Source: Purshia tridentata (taxonomy: Eukaryota > Streptophyta > Magnoliopsida > Rosales > Rosaceae). From it: a stretch of 64,000 nucleotides of DNA. A model generated the notes under the pieces. That model was not told where the DNA came from, searched no databases, and saw nothing but the letters and a program-made list of their open reading frames with translations. Each line of letters opens with the position of its first letter. Position 1 is the first letter of the stretch. Made by a program: the position numbers and the translations under genes. The stretch covers positions 1-64,000 of the forward strand of contig QANT01004336.1 of NCBI GenBank assembly GCA_003254885.1, given 5' to 3'. Shown in pieces: positions 10,808-23,106 of the stretch.

Positions 10808-12028
10808 CCCCCTTTTTGGCTAGGATAGCCAAAAAGAATGCCCAAAAAATCCAAAAAAGAGGCAGTATCAAAAGAGAAAAAATAGGAAAAACCAAGTATT
10901 GGAAAATTGAGTATGAAATCAATACTCCAACCAACAACTTGATTCGAAAAACTCTATAAGCAGAGGCAAACCCAAACCCAAAACCAACAAATTTTGACAA
11001 AGCACTTCAAAAAAAAATTCTAAAGGAAATTTATGATTAACCAAAGCTCCCCCTAAAACAATGCCTTTTGTAGAAGTTTAAATAAAGATATGCCAACAAT
11101 CAAATGATGATGCATGATTTGAGTTGAGATTATGAGTTCAGCAGAAAAAAAAAAATTGAACCTCTGATTAAACATGAAAGATTGTAATAAAGAGATAAGA
11201 CATTGAATACTCATGCTATTAGACACACCTATATTTAACAAAACTAAACTGAATTCTAAAGACACATATGAGAAGGATCACAAACTTAAGATAGAACAAA
11301 GTGCTTTGATTTTAGATACAACCGAAAAAGATGAAATATGAAAGTAAACATGCAATGCAAACAATGGGCACAAATTTTTTTATATTTTATTTTAGCCCAA
11401 ATGAATTTCCCACAATGATTTTTTCTTTTTATATAACATATTCCTTTTCTAGGGGACATGATTAGCCCTTTTCAAGCGAGTTAAGCAAGCATGTCTTGTC
11501 CCGTTGACGGCTTCACTTTAGCCACTGGGTAGCCCTCTCCATCTTTTTATTTGAATGAGATGCAAATAACAATTCATAGATTTTTCATCAATTTAGTGTT
11601 ATAATCAAAATAGAAGCAAATGTGTTTCGAAAAAGTGAATGAAATGAGTCATAAGTTTCTAAGTGCTGTTAGAATGATTGAGTTAACAAGAGACGCAAAA
11701 TAGCATGATAAAACAATAAACTCAACTAAATATCAAAATCATTCAAAATTATCAAAAATCTCAATTGAAAACTTGCACAACTCAAGTTATGAGAATGATA
11801 TACATGGAATGCAAATTTTTTTTATATTTTTATATTTTTTATTTTTGATAAACCTGGAAAGGAAAAAAATCCACCTAAACTACATGAAACACACAATGAA
11901 ATTGTTTAGGTATGTATCTAAGAAGATTTAGACAATTGCACAATCACCAACAAACTTTTAACTTTAGGTATGTTAAGTGTAGAAAGAGAAATAGACTTTA
12001 AAATCCTATCAGCTTTATTTAGAAGTGC
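10808..12028 (-). mobile_element. Non-coding copia internal remnant
   Basis: On the minus strand, the end near 10808-10822 has a second polypurine-like run (GCCAAAAAGGGGG). Between this and gag there is only AT-rich sequence and one GC-richer block (about 11450-11545). No pol domain was seen in any frame. Confidence 0.45.
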
Positions 12029-13645
12029 CTAAACTTGACCCTGAAGTGAATTTCTATCTTTGTTCATTATAGGATTAAAATATTTCCTAGTGTTCTTCTT
12101 AAGAAGGTCACATCTAGTCCTAATATGACCACGCCTACCACAATGATGACACACATGTATAAACTTTGATTTGGAAGTCACCTTAGAAGAATGAGTCACT
12201 AAGGGTGAAGCAGCAATTTTGGAGACCTCATGTCCTATTGCTTTAACGAACATAGTTGTAAGGACACCATGATTTGGACTCTTCACCTACAAAACCTAAA
12301 CATGTCTTATCACCAAAGGTTTTCCCATGGCTCAACATCTTATCAATTTTTCTAGCTCCTATGGATAGCTTCTCAATCTTTTCTTTTGCCTCTTTAAGAT
12401 CATGCTTTAGTCTTTTACCTTCTGAAAGGAAATTAATTCTACCAAATTAACTTGCTCATTAAAACTATATTCTAGGAATCTAATTTTATCAAGCAAATTA
12501 TTCAAATCATGTTCTTTCTCAATCAACCTATTTTGCATATCAGAATTATCAAACAACGAATTATCATGCAAACCAGAATTCTCAAGCACAAATGTAGATT
12601 TTTCATTCTCAAGCACATTCAATTTATCAACCATGACAGATTTTTTTTTTCAAGCTTGCACTTATCATTCTCAAGAGCAAATAATTTACCACACAAAGCA
12701 GAATTTTCATTGAACAAAACATTTTTCTCATTCTTAATTGCAAGTAATTGTTTAGACATCTTAAGACACTTTTTCTTGGTCTTATAACACTCATCATACA
12801 ACTCCTTGTATTTTTCAAATATGTCATAATCTTGATTCTCTTCCAAATCCTCATCATTTTCACCTTCATTATCTGACTTCACCATTAAAGCAAGATTATT
12901 GTTTTCACCATGAACACTATCAAAATCATATCCACTACCACTCCAAGTCCCATTCATGGCCTTATTTTTCTCCTTACCCATTTTCATCCTAATGTTAGCA
13001 CAGTTAGAAGTATAATGACTAAAACCTTGACATTCAAAACACTGAACATTTTTTTTTTATCTCACATTCATCTTAGACTTTGACTTCCCACTCTACTCTT
13101 GTTCAAAACTCCTATTACTTGACTTACCTTTATTTAACTTAAGCATGCATCTAAAATTTTTAGCAAACAAAGTCAAATCTTTTACAGTTATGAAAGCATC
13201 AGACCCGCTATCAGATTCATCAGAGGAGTCATTAATAATTTTAAGAGTAACACTTTTTACCTTCTTAGATTCAGGAAATTGCATTTCAAAGGTTTTTAGT
13301 GAGCCTATTAAGTCTTCAATCCTCAAAGTGTTCACGTTTTTAACTTCTTCTACTGCAATTACTTTAGCATGAAAGCGAGAAGGAAGTGACCTAAGTAACT
13401 TTTTGACCACTCTATGCTAAAGAATTCTATCACCTAGGTTATCGCAAGAATTCACAATATCACTCAACCTAGCATAACATTCAAAAAAATATCATCTTCA
13501 AGCATTCTAATAATTTCAAATAGTGTAGTTAGCATTTGTAATTTAGACTCTTTGACAAAAGAAGTTCCCTTATTGGTAACTTATAAAATATCCCAAGCCT
13601 CGTTCCCTTATTGGTAACTTGTAAAATATCCCAAGCCTCCTTGGA
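12029..13645 (-). pseudogene. Ty1/copia gag pseudogene with two zinc knuckles
   Basis: Gag packages element RNA into particles. On the minus strand the N-terminal part near 13640 reads EAWDILQVTNKG, then a SKLQMLTTLFEIIRMLEDD block and KKLLRSLPSRFHAKV with TLRIEDLIGSL (UBN2-type copia gag). A first CX2CX4HX4C knuckle (CFECQGFSHYTSNC) is near 13045-13000. An acidic, coiled-coil region covers about 12990-12410. A second knuckle (CHHCGRRGHIRTRC) is at about 12156-12115. The frame is broken by a stop before VVKKLL (about 13415), by several frameshifts and by a 38-bp tandem duplication. The two-knuckle layout is seen in some plant copia groups. The frame ends at 12029 with no protease after it. 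Confidence 0.75.
13564..13639. repeat. 38-bp tandem duplication inside copia gag
   Basis: 13564-13601 and 13602-13639 are nearly identical (starting GTTCCCTTATTGG, with one A/G difference). The duplication shifts the gag frame by 2 nt and so contributes to its inactivation. Confidence 0.85.
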
Positions 13646-13652
13646 GGTTTCA

Positions 13653-14689
13653 TGTTGATTGTTTTATTAGAGCAAAAATAATGTATTAAAGCGGGGCTCT
13701 AATTAGCTCGCAAATGCACTAGTTGCGAAGTAGCAAGACATGCAAGCACAAGGTCGATCCCTCAGAAAAGCGTATTCATATTGAAATTACTATCCTAACT
13801 AAATGCAATTAAATCAAACACTACTCACACACCCAATTAGGGGGGTTTGGATTGGTTTTTAGAGATTAAAACATTGTAAACTAATAACAAGAATCAAGAG
13901 AACAAAACATTAGGGTTGGGAATCCACCACTAGTTAACTACCTTCCTTCCTATGAATTATACTACTTTAATAATATACATGTTAATGAGGTTTGCCTACC
14001 AAAAGCTTTGGCTATTTCCTTTTGGCATTATACTCTCCTTATGCATATACTAGGAGTCTTTTAAACCTGCCCTAGCAAGTAAACTTGCATGTTCCTAAAC
14101 AAGCTAGGCCAATCACCTATGTAAGAGTCATTGATTTATGAAGATGACAAACATATAGACCATATATCCATCGTAATATACACTATGCAATCTATGATCC
14201 CTTCACCCAAAGATATTTTCTTAGGATATCTCTATGTTGCATATTGAAATTATCATCCTTTTGAGCTTATTTAATTCTACAGCATAAACTAAATGCATTA
14301 AACCTAAGGTGACTAGTCAAAGGTACCACACAAATAGGGACAATCTAAACAAAGATCCATGATTCATAAACATGCATGAATTAAAATTCAACAATCCATA
14401 GGTAGCATAACTAAGGCTTCGTCCCAGCCCTAGCTGTGAGTTCAGCTAAATATAACTAATAAAAGCATAATTAAAAGCATAGTTTAAAACTAAATAAATA
14501 GAGAAGACAAGAAGGAAGCAAGCCGTGGTAGTAAGGTGGAGGGGCGGTGGCAACAAGGTAGCGATGGCGTCACTGCTACGGTAGCAAGTTGGCAGTAGCA
14601 ACAGTGGCTTCTTCTTCCATTAGGCTACAGCTGCTAGGCAGGGCAAGGATAGGCTCTCCTTCCCTTGGCTGGCCAAAATCCTCTCTCGT
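13653..14689 (+). mobile_element. Dispersed non-coding repeat, left-flank copy
   Basis: It begins TGTTGATTGTTTT, like the right-flank copy at 62841. Both share, in order, TTAGAGCAAAA, a GCAA(A/G)TGCAC...GTAGCAAG block, AGGTCGATCC, a GGGGGGTTT purine run, the TTTGGCTATTTCC...TTATGCAT block and the TCATCCTTT(T/C)GAGCTTATT block. No coding capacity is seen. TG at the start and the purine tract suggest an LTR-retrotransposon derivative, but the class is not proved. The other end is cut by the 5S array at about 14690. Confidence 0.6.
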
Positions 14690-15129
14690 ACCAACTGCGT
14701 ACGTTTTGGTGCAACTTTAACCAAGTTGTGCACAGTGTGCACCGAAATGACGTTCCACGCATTCTTAACACCTAAACTAATTCGTTAGGGCTAGAACGCT
14801 AATCCAAACAAGAGAAAGTGCTTCCTCATGTTCTTATTGCCAACCGGCGACGTTTTGGTGCAATTGAAACAAAATTCGGTTGAGGAGGCACCGAAATGAG
14901 GTTTTCGTGCGTTCTTAACAAAAGCATGTGCTTCTTGAGGGCTAGAACGCTAATCCAAGAGTGAGAAAGTGCTTCCCCACATCTTTCTTGCGAACTGGGC
15001 ACGTTTTCACGGAAATTGCACGACATAGGATTGAGTACGCACCGAAATGAAGTTTTCATGCCTTCTAAACACGAAATGTGCTTCTTTAGGGCTAGAATGT
15101 TAATCCAAGCATGGGAAAGTGCTTCCCTC
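14690..15129 (+). repeat. Array left edge: subrepeats F, G and H before the first 5S gene
   Basis: The first recognisable array sequence is CCAACTGCGTACGTTTTGG, which is the early part of subrepeat F. G and H follow in the standard order. Confidence 0.8.
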
Positions 15130-15248
15130 GGGTGCGATCATACCAGCACTAATGCACCGAATCTCATTCGAACTCCGCAGTTAAGCATGCTTGGGCGAGA
15201 GTAGTACTAGGATGGGTGACTTCCTGGGAAGTCCTCGTGTTGCACCCC
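15130..15248 (+). rRNA. 5S rRNA gene, copy 1
   Basis: 119 bp, from GGGTGCGATC to TTGCACCCC. Type 35T/80A/112T. Differs from the local consensus at 31 (A), 39-40 (TC), 58 (A, in the A box) and 92 (T, in the C box). Because of the box changes it may not be transcribed well. Confidence 0.9.
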
Positions 15249-15952
15249 TTTTTCTTTCTTTCGCCTTTTATTTACCAAAAAAGGGGAAGTGCTTCCCCAT
15301 GTCTTTCTTGCCAACCGATAACGTTTTGGTGCAACTTTAACCAAACTGTACAGTGTGTGCACAGCAATGACGTTTTCGTTCGCTCCTAACACCCAAAGTG
15401 GTTCTTTTGCTAGCACGCTAATCGAGACATTACAGAGTGATTCCTCACGTCTTTCTTGCGAATCGGGCACATTTTGGTGCAATTTGGACCAAGTTAGATT
15501 GAGTGCGCACCGAAATGACGTATTCGTGCGTTCTTAGCACCTAAAGTTTTTCTTTGGGGCTTGAACGCTTATCGAGACATGAGAGAGTGCTTCCCCATGT
15601 ATTTCTTCCAACCGGGGAACGTTTTGGTGCAACTTTACTCGACCTGGACTCAGTGTGCACCGAAATGACGTTTTCGTGCATCCTTAAGGCCTCAGGTGGA
15701 TTCTTAGGGTTAGCACGCTAATATCGAGACATGAGAAAGTGCTTCCTTATGTCTTTCTTGCCCACCAAGGAAGTTTTGGTGCAATTTGGACGAATTCAGA
15801 CTGAGTACGCATCGAAATGATGTTTTCGCGCATTCTTAACACCTAAAGTGGATCTTTAGGGCTGGCACACTAATCGACACATGAGAACGCGCGTCCTCAT
15901 GTCTTTCTTTAGGGCTAGAATGCTAATCCAAGCATGGGAAAGTGCTTCCCTT

Positions 15953-16071
15953 GGGTGCGATCATACCAGCACTAATGCACCGGATCTCATCAGAACTCCG
16001 CAGTTAAGCGTGCTTGGGCGAGAGTAGTACTAGGATGGGTGACCTGCTAGGAAGTCCTCGTGTTGCACCCC
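15953..16071 (+). rRNA. 5S rRNA gene, copy 2
   Basis: Only 823 bp after copy 1, because subrepeats E-G and most of H are missing from the preceding spacer. Changes 94 C>G and 97 G>A fall in the C box. Confidence 0.9.
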
Positions 16072-17312
16072 TTTTTCTTTCTTTGGCCTTTTATTTACCA
16101 AAAACAAGAAAGTGCTTCCTCATGTCTTTCTTGCCAACCGATAACGTTTTGGTGCAACTTTAACAAAACTGTACAGTGTGTGCACCGAAATTATGTTTTC
16201 GTTCGCACCTAGCACCCAAAGTGGTTCTTTTGTGCTAGCACGCTAATCGAGACATTACAGAGTGCTTCCTCACCTCTTTCTTGCGAATCGGGCACATTTT
16301 GGTGCAATGTGGACCAAGTTAGATTGAGTGGGCACCGAAATGACGTATTCGTGCGTTCTTAGCACCTAAAGTTGTTCTTTGGGGCTTGAACGCTTATCGA
16401 GACATGAGAGAGTTCTTCCCCATGTCTTCCTTCCAACCGGGGAACGTTTTAGTGCAACTTTAATCGACTTGGACTCAGTGTGCACCGAATTGACGTTTTC
16501 GTGCATCCATAAGGCCTCAGGTGGATCCTTTGGGTTAGCACGCTAATATCGAGACATGTGAAAGTGCTTCCTTATGTCTTTCTTGCCCACCAAGGAAGTT
16601 TTGGTGCGATTTGGACGAATTCGGACTGAGTATGCACCGAAATGATGTTTTTGCGCATTCTAAACACCTAAAGTGGATCTTTAGGGCAAGCACGCTAATC
16701 GAGACATGAGAACGTGCATCCTCATGTCCTTCTTGCCAACCAGGCACGTTTTGATGCAATTTAGACGAAAGTAGACTGAGTATGCGCTTAAATGAGGTTT
16801 TAGCTCCTTCTTAACACGAAATGTGCTTCTTCAGGGCTAGAACGTTAATCCAAGCATGAGAACATGCTTCTTGCCAACCGCGCACGTTTTGGTGCAACTT
16901 TAACCAAGTTGTGCACAGTGTGCACCGAAATGACGTTCCACGCATTCTTAACACCTCAACTGGTTCGTTAGGGCTAGAATGCTAATCCAAACAAGAGAAA
17001 GTGCTTCCTCATATCCTTATTGCCAACCGGGGACGTTTTGGTGCAATTGAAACAAAAATTGGTTTAGGAGGCACCGAAATGAAGTTTTCGTGCGTTCTTA
17101 ACAAAAGCATGTGCTTCTTGAGGGCTAGAACGCTAATCCAAGAGTGAGAAAGTGCTTTCCCACATCTTTCTTGCCAACCCGGCACGTTTTCGCGGAAATT
17201 GCACGAAATTGGATTGAGTACACACCGAAATGAAGTTTTCGTGCCTTCTAAACACGAAATGTGCTTCTTTGGGGCTAGAATGCTAATCCAAGCATGGGAA
17301 AGTGCTTCCCCA

Positions 17313-17431
17313 GGGTGCGATCATACCAGCACTAATGCACCGGATCTCATCAGAACTCCGCAGTTAAGAGTGCTTGGGCGACAGTAGTACTAGGATGGGT
17401 GATCTCCTGGGAAGTCCTCGTGTTGCATCCC
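17313..17431 (+). rRNA. 5S rRNA gene, copy 3
   Basis: 1,360 bp after copy 2. Changes: 57 C>A (A box), 70 G>C, 91 C>T and 116 C>T (end helix). Confidence 0.9.
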
Positions 17432-19223
17432 TTTTTCTTTCTTTGGACTGTTATTTACCAAACACAAGAAAGTGCTTCCCCATGTCTTTCTTGCCAACTG
17501 ATAACGTTTTGGTGCAACCTTAACCAAACTGTACAGTGTGTGCACCGAAATAACGTTTTCGTTCGCTTCTAACACCCAAAGTGGTTCTTTTGGGCTAGCA
17601 CGCTAATCGAGACATTGCAGAGTGCTTCCTCACCTCTTTCTTGCGAACCGGGCACATTTTGGTGCAATTTGGACCAACTTAGACTAAGTGCGTACCGAAA
17701 TGACGTATTTGTGCGTTCTTAGCACCTAAAGTTGTTCTTTCGGGCTTGAACACTTATCGAGACATGAGAGAGTGCTTCCCCATGTCTTTCTTCCAACCGG
17801 GGAACGTTTTGGTGCAACTTTAATCGACTTGGACTCAGTGTGCACCGAAATGACGTTTTCGTGCATCCTTAAGGCCACAGGTGGATCCTTAGGGTTAGCA
17901 CGCTAATATCGAGAAATAAAAAAAAGCTGCCTTATGTCTTTCTTGCCCACCAAGGAAGTTTTGGTGCAATTTGGACGAATTGGGACTCAGTACGCACCGA
18001 AAAGATGTTTTTGCGCATTCTTCACCCCTAAAGTGGATCTTTTGGGCTCGCACGCTAATCGAGACATGAGAACGTGCGTCCTCATGTCCTTCTTCCCAAC
18101 CGGGCACGTTTTGATGCAATTTAGACGAAAGTAGACTGAGTATGCGCTGAAATGAGGTTTTAGCTCCTTCTTAACACGAAATGTGCTTCTTCAGGGCTAG
18201 AACGTTAATCTAAGCATGAGAACGTGCTACTTGCCAACCGCGCACGTTTTGGTGCAAGTTTAACCAAGTTGTGCACAGTGTGCAACGAAATGACGTTCCA
18301 CGCATTCTTAACACCTAAACTGGTTCGTTAGGGGTAGAACGCTAATCCAAACAAGAGAAAGTGCTTCCGCATGTCCTTATTGCCAACCGGGGACGTTTTG
18401 GTGCAATTGAAACAAAATTGGGTTGAGGAGGCACCGAAATGAGGTTTTCGTGCGTTCTTAACAAAAGCATGTGCTTCTTGAGGGCTAGAACGCTAATCCA
18501 CGAGTGAGAAAGTGCTTCCCCACATCTTTCCTGCCAACCGGGCATGTTTTCGCGGAAATTGCACGAATTTGGATTGAGTACGCACCGAAATGAGGTTTTC
18601 GTGCGTTCTTAGCACCTAAAGTTGTTCTTTGGGGCTTGAACGCTTATTGAGACATGAGAGAGTGCTTCCCCATGTATTTCTTCCAACCGGGGAACGTTTT
18701 GGTGCAACTTTAATCGACCTGGACTCAGTGTGCACCGAAATGACGTTTTCGTGCATCCTTAAGGCCTCAGGTGGATCCTTAGGGATAGCACGCTAATATC
18801 GAGACATGAGAAAGTGCTTTCTTATGTCTTTCTTGTCCACCAAGGAAGTTTTGGTGCAATTGGGACGAATTCGGACTGAGTACGCACGGAAAAGATGTTT
18901 TCGTGCATTCTTAACACGTAAAGTGGATCTTTAGGGCTGGCACGCTAATCGAGACATGAGAACGTGCATCCTCATGTCCTTCTTCCCAACCGGGCACGTT
19001 TTGATGCAATTTAGACGAAAGTAGACTGAGTATGTGCTGAAATGAGGTTTTAGCTACTTCTTAACACGAAATGTACTTCTTCAGGGCTAGAACGTTAATC
19101 TATGCATGAGAACGTGCTACTTACCAACCGCGCACGTTTTGGGGCAAGTTTAACCAAGTTGTGCACGAAATGTGCTTCTTTAGGGCTACAATACTAATCT
19201 AAGCATGGGAAAGTGCTTCCCCA

Positions 19224-19317
19224 GGGTGCGATCATACCAGCACTAATGCACCAGCGTGCTTGGGCGAGAGTAGTTCTAGGATGGCTGACCTCCTGGGGAG
19301 TCCTCGTGTTGCACCCC
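19224..19317 (+). pseudogene. 5S rRNA pseudogene, copy 4, with 25-bp internal deletion
   Basis: Only 94 bp. Roughly positions 30-54 are gone, which removes the start of the A box. It also carries 77 A>T and 87 G>C, shared with copies 5-7, and 100 A>G, shared with copy 5. Confidence 0.9.
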
Positions 19318-20558
19318 TTTTTCTTTCATTGGCCTTTTATTTACCAAAAACAAAAAAGTGCTTCCCCATGTCTTTCTTGCCAACCAATAACGTTTTGGTG
19401 CAACTTTAACCAAACTGTACAGTGTGTGCACCGAAATGACGTTTTCGTTCGCTCCTAACACCCAAAGTGGTTGTTTTGGGCTAGCACGCTAATCGAGACA
19501 TTACAGAGTGCTTCCTCACCTCTTTCTTGCGAATCGGGCACATTTGGGTGCAATTTGGACCAAGTTAGACTGAGTGCGCACCGAAATGACGTATTTGTGC
19601 GTTCTTAGCACCTAAAGTTGTTCTTTGGGTTTTGAACGTTTATCGAGACATGAGAGAGTGCTTCCCCATGTCTTTCTTCCAACCGGGGAACGTTTTGGTG
19701 CAACTTTAATCGACTTGGACTTAGTGTGCAGCGAAATGACGTTTTCGTGCATCCTTAAGGCCTCAGGTGGATCCTTAGGGTTAGCACGCTAATATCGAGA
19801 CATGAGAAAGTGCTTTCTTATGTCTTTCTTGCCCACCAAGGAAGTTTTGGTGCAATTGGGACGAATTCAGACTGAGTACGCACTGAAAAGATGTTTTGGC
19901 GCATTCTTAACACCTAAAGTGGATCTTTAGGGCTGGCACGCTAATCGAGACATGAGAACGTGCATCCTCATGTCCTTCTTCCCAACCGGGCACGTTTTGA
20001 TGCAATTTAGACGAAAGTAGACTGAGTATGCGCTGAAATGAGGTTTTAGCTACATCTTAACACGAAATGTACTTCTTCAGGGCTAGAACGTTAATCTATG
20101 CATGAGAACGTGCTACTTGCCAACCGCGCACGTTTTGCGGCAAGTTTAACCAAGTTGTGCACAGTGTGCACCGAAATGACGTTCCACGCATTCTTAACAC
20201 CTAAACTGGTTCGTTAGGGCTAGAACGCTAATCCAAACAAGAGAAAGTGCTTCCTCATGTCCTTATTGCCAACCGGGGACGTTTTGGTGCAATGGAAACA
20301 AAATTGGGTTGAGGAGGCACCGAAATGAGGTTTTCGTGCGTTCTTAACAAAAGCATGTGCTTCTTGAGGGCTAGAACGCTAATCCAAGAGTGAGAAAGTG
20401 CTTCCCCACATCTTTCTTGCCAACCGGGCACGTTTTCGTGGAAATTGCACGAAATTGGATTGAGTACGCACGGAAATGATGTTTTCGTGCCTTCTAAACA
20501 CGAAATGTGCTTCTTTACGGCTAGAATGCTAATCTAAGCATGGGAAAGTGCTTCCCCA

Positions 20559-20677
20559 GGGTGCGATCATACCAGCACTAATGCACCAGATCTCATCAGA
20601 ACTCCGAAGATAAGCGTGCTTGGGCGAGAGTAGTTCTAGGATGGCTGAAATCCTGGGGAGTCCTCGTGTTGCACCCC
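20559..20677 (+). rRNA. 5S rRNA gene variant, copy 5
   Basis: Full length. Carries the block-specific changes 30 G>A, 52 T>A, 77 A>T and 87 G>C, plus 49 C>A, 91-92 CC>AA and 100 A>G. Several lie in the A and C boxes, so this is likely a silent variant. Confidence 0.85.
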
Positions 20678-21812
20678 TTTTTCTTTCTTTGGCCTTTTAT
20701 TTACCAAAAACAAAAAAGTGCTTCCCCATGTCTTTCTTGCCAACCGATAACGTTTTGGTGCAACTTTAACCAAACTGTACAGTGTGTGTACCGAAATGAC
20801 GTTTTCGTTCGCTCCTAACACCCAAAGTGGTTCTTTTGGGCTAGCACGCTAATCGAGACATTACAGTGTGCTTCCTCACCTCTTGGTGCAATTTGGACCA
20901 AGTTAGACTGAGTGCGCACCGAAATGACGTATTCGTGCGTTCTTTGGGGCTTGAACGCTTATCGAGACATGAGAGAGTGCTTCCCCATGTCTTTCTTCCA
21001 ACCGGGGAACGTTTTGGTGCAACTTTAATCGACTTCGACTCAGTGTGCATCGAAATGACGTTTTCGTGCATCGTTAAGTGGATCTTTAGGGCTTACACGC
21101 TAATCGAGACATGAGAACGTGCGTCCTCATGTCCTTCTTCCTAACCGGGCACGTTTTGATACAATTTAGACGAAAGTACACTGAGTATGCGCTGAAATGA
21201 GGTTTTAGCTCCTTCTTAACACGAAATGTGCTTCTTCAGGGCTAGAACGTTAATCTAAGCATGAGAACGTGCTACTTGCCAACCGCGCACGTTTTGGTGC
21301 AAGTTTAACCAAGTGTTGCACAGTGTGCACAGAAATGACGTTTCACGCATTCTTAACACCTAAACCTGTTCGTTTGGGCGAGAACGCTAATCCAAACAAG
21401 AGAAAGTGCTTCCTCATGTCCTTATTGCCAACCGGGCACGTTTTGGTGCAATTGAAACAAAATTGGGTTGAGGAGGCACCGAAATGAGGTTTTCGTGCGT
21501 TCTTAACAAAAGCATGTGCTTCCCCATGTCTTTCTTCCAACCGATAACGTTTTGGTGCAACTTTAACCAACTGTACAGTGTGTGCACCGAAATGACGTTT
21601 TCGTTCGCTCCTAACACCCAAAGTGGTTCTTTTGGGCTAGCACGCTAATCGAGACATTACAGAGTGCTTCCTCACCTCTTTCTTGCGAATCGGGCACATT
21701 TTGGTGCAATTTCGACCAAGTTAGACTGAGTGCGCACCGAACTGACGTATTCGTGCGTTCTTTGGGGCTTGAACGCTTATCGAGACATGAGAGAGTGCTT
21801 CCCCATGTCTTT

Positions 21813-22076
21813 CTTCCAACCGGGGAACGATTTGGTGCAACTTTAATCGACTTTGACTCAGTGTGCATCAAAATGACGTTTTCGTGCATCCTTAAGTGGA
21901 TCTTTAGCGCTTGCACGCTAATCGAGACATGAGAACGTGTGTCACTTCCAACCGGGGAACGATTTGGTGCAACTTTAATTGACTTTGACTCAGTGTGCAT
22001 CAAAATGACGTTTTCGTGCATCCTTAAGTGGATCTTTAGGGCTTGCACGCTAATCGAGACATGAGAACGTGTGTCC
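21813..22076 (+). repeat. 132-bp tandem duplication in the spacer
   Basis: Two copies start CTTCCAACCGGGGAACGATT at 21813 and 21945. Each joins the first part of subrepeat C to the last part of D. Confidence 0.8.
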
Positions 22077-22516
22077 TCATGTCCTTTTTCCCAACCGGGC
22101 ACGTTTTGATGCAATTTAGACGAAAGTAGACTGAGTATGCGTTGAAATGAGGTTTTAGCTCCTTCTTAACACGAAATGTGCTTCTTCAGGTCTAGAACGT
22201 TAATCTAAGCATGAGAACGTGCTACTTGCCAACCGCGCACGTTTTGGTGCAAGTTTAACCAAGTTGTGCACAGTGTGCACCGAAATGACGTTCCACGCAT
22301 TCTTAACACCTAAACTAGTTAGTTAGGGCTAGAACGCTAATCCAAGAGTGAGAAAGTGCTTCCGCACATCTTTCTTGCCAACCGGGCACTTTTTCGCGGA
22401 AATTGCACGAAATTGGATTGAGTACGCACCGAAATGAGGTTTTCGTGCCTTCTAAACACGAAATGTGCTTCTTTAGGGCGACATTGCTAATCTAAGCATG
22501 GGAAAGTGCTTCCCCA

Positions 22517-22635
22517 GGGTGCGATCATACCAGCACTAATGCACCAGATCTCATCAGAACTCCGCAGATAAGCGTGCTTGGGCGAGAGTAGTTCTAGGAT
22601 GGCTGACCTCCTGGGAAGTCCTCGTGTTGCACCCC
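22517..22635 (+). rRNA. 5S rRNA gene variant, copy 6
   Basis: Full length with only the four block-specific changes (30A, 52A, 77T, 87C). Confidence 0.87.
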
Positions 22636-22884
22636 TTTTTCTTTCTTTGGCCTTTTATTTACCAAAAACAAAAAAGTTCTTCCCCGTGTCTTTCTTGCCA
22701 ACCGATAACGTTTTGGTGCAACTTTAACCAAACTGTACAGTGTGTGCACCGAAATGACGTTTTCGTTCGCTCCTAACACCCAAAGTGGTTCTTTTGGGCT
22801 AGCACGATAATCGAGACATTACAGAGTGCTTCCTCGCCTCTTTCTTGCGAGTCAGGCACATTTTGGTGCAATTTGGACCAAGTT

Positions 22885-23106
22885 AGACTGAGTGCGCACC
22901 GAAATCACGTATTCGTGCGTTCTTTGGGGCGTGAACGCTTATCGAGACATGAGAGAGTGGTTCCCCATGTCTTTCTTCCAACCGGAGAACGTTTAAGACT
23001 GAGTGCGCACCGAAATCACGTATTCGTGCGATCTTTGGGGCGTGAACGCTTATCGAGACATGAGAGAGTTGTTCCCCATGTCTTTCTTCCAACCGGAGAA
23101 CGTTTT
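22885..23106 (+). repeat. 111-bp tandem duplication in the spacer
   Basis: Copies starting AGACTGAGTGCGCACCG at 22885 and 22996 share the rare change AAATCACG, so the duplication is recent. Confidence 0.8.

Larger units (their letters stand above)
8017..13652 (-). mobile_element. Degenerate Ty1/copia retrotransposon interrupted by a solo LTR
   Basis: The order on the minus strand is gag (13640-12029), a non-coding stretch (12028-10808), an interrupting solo LTR (10802-8190), then the 3' part up to the polypurine tract at 8030-8017. Removing the solo LTR and one TCTCT restores continuous sequence across the insertion. No protease, integrase or reverse transcriptase frame is seen, so pol was lost or the element was non-autonomous. 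The gag end at about 13652 is cut by the start of another repeat. Confidence 0.65.
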
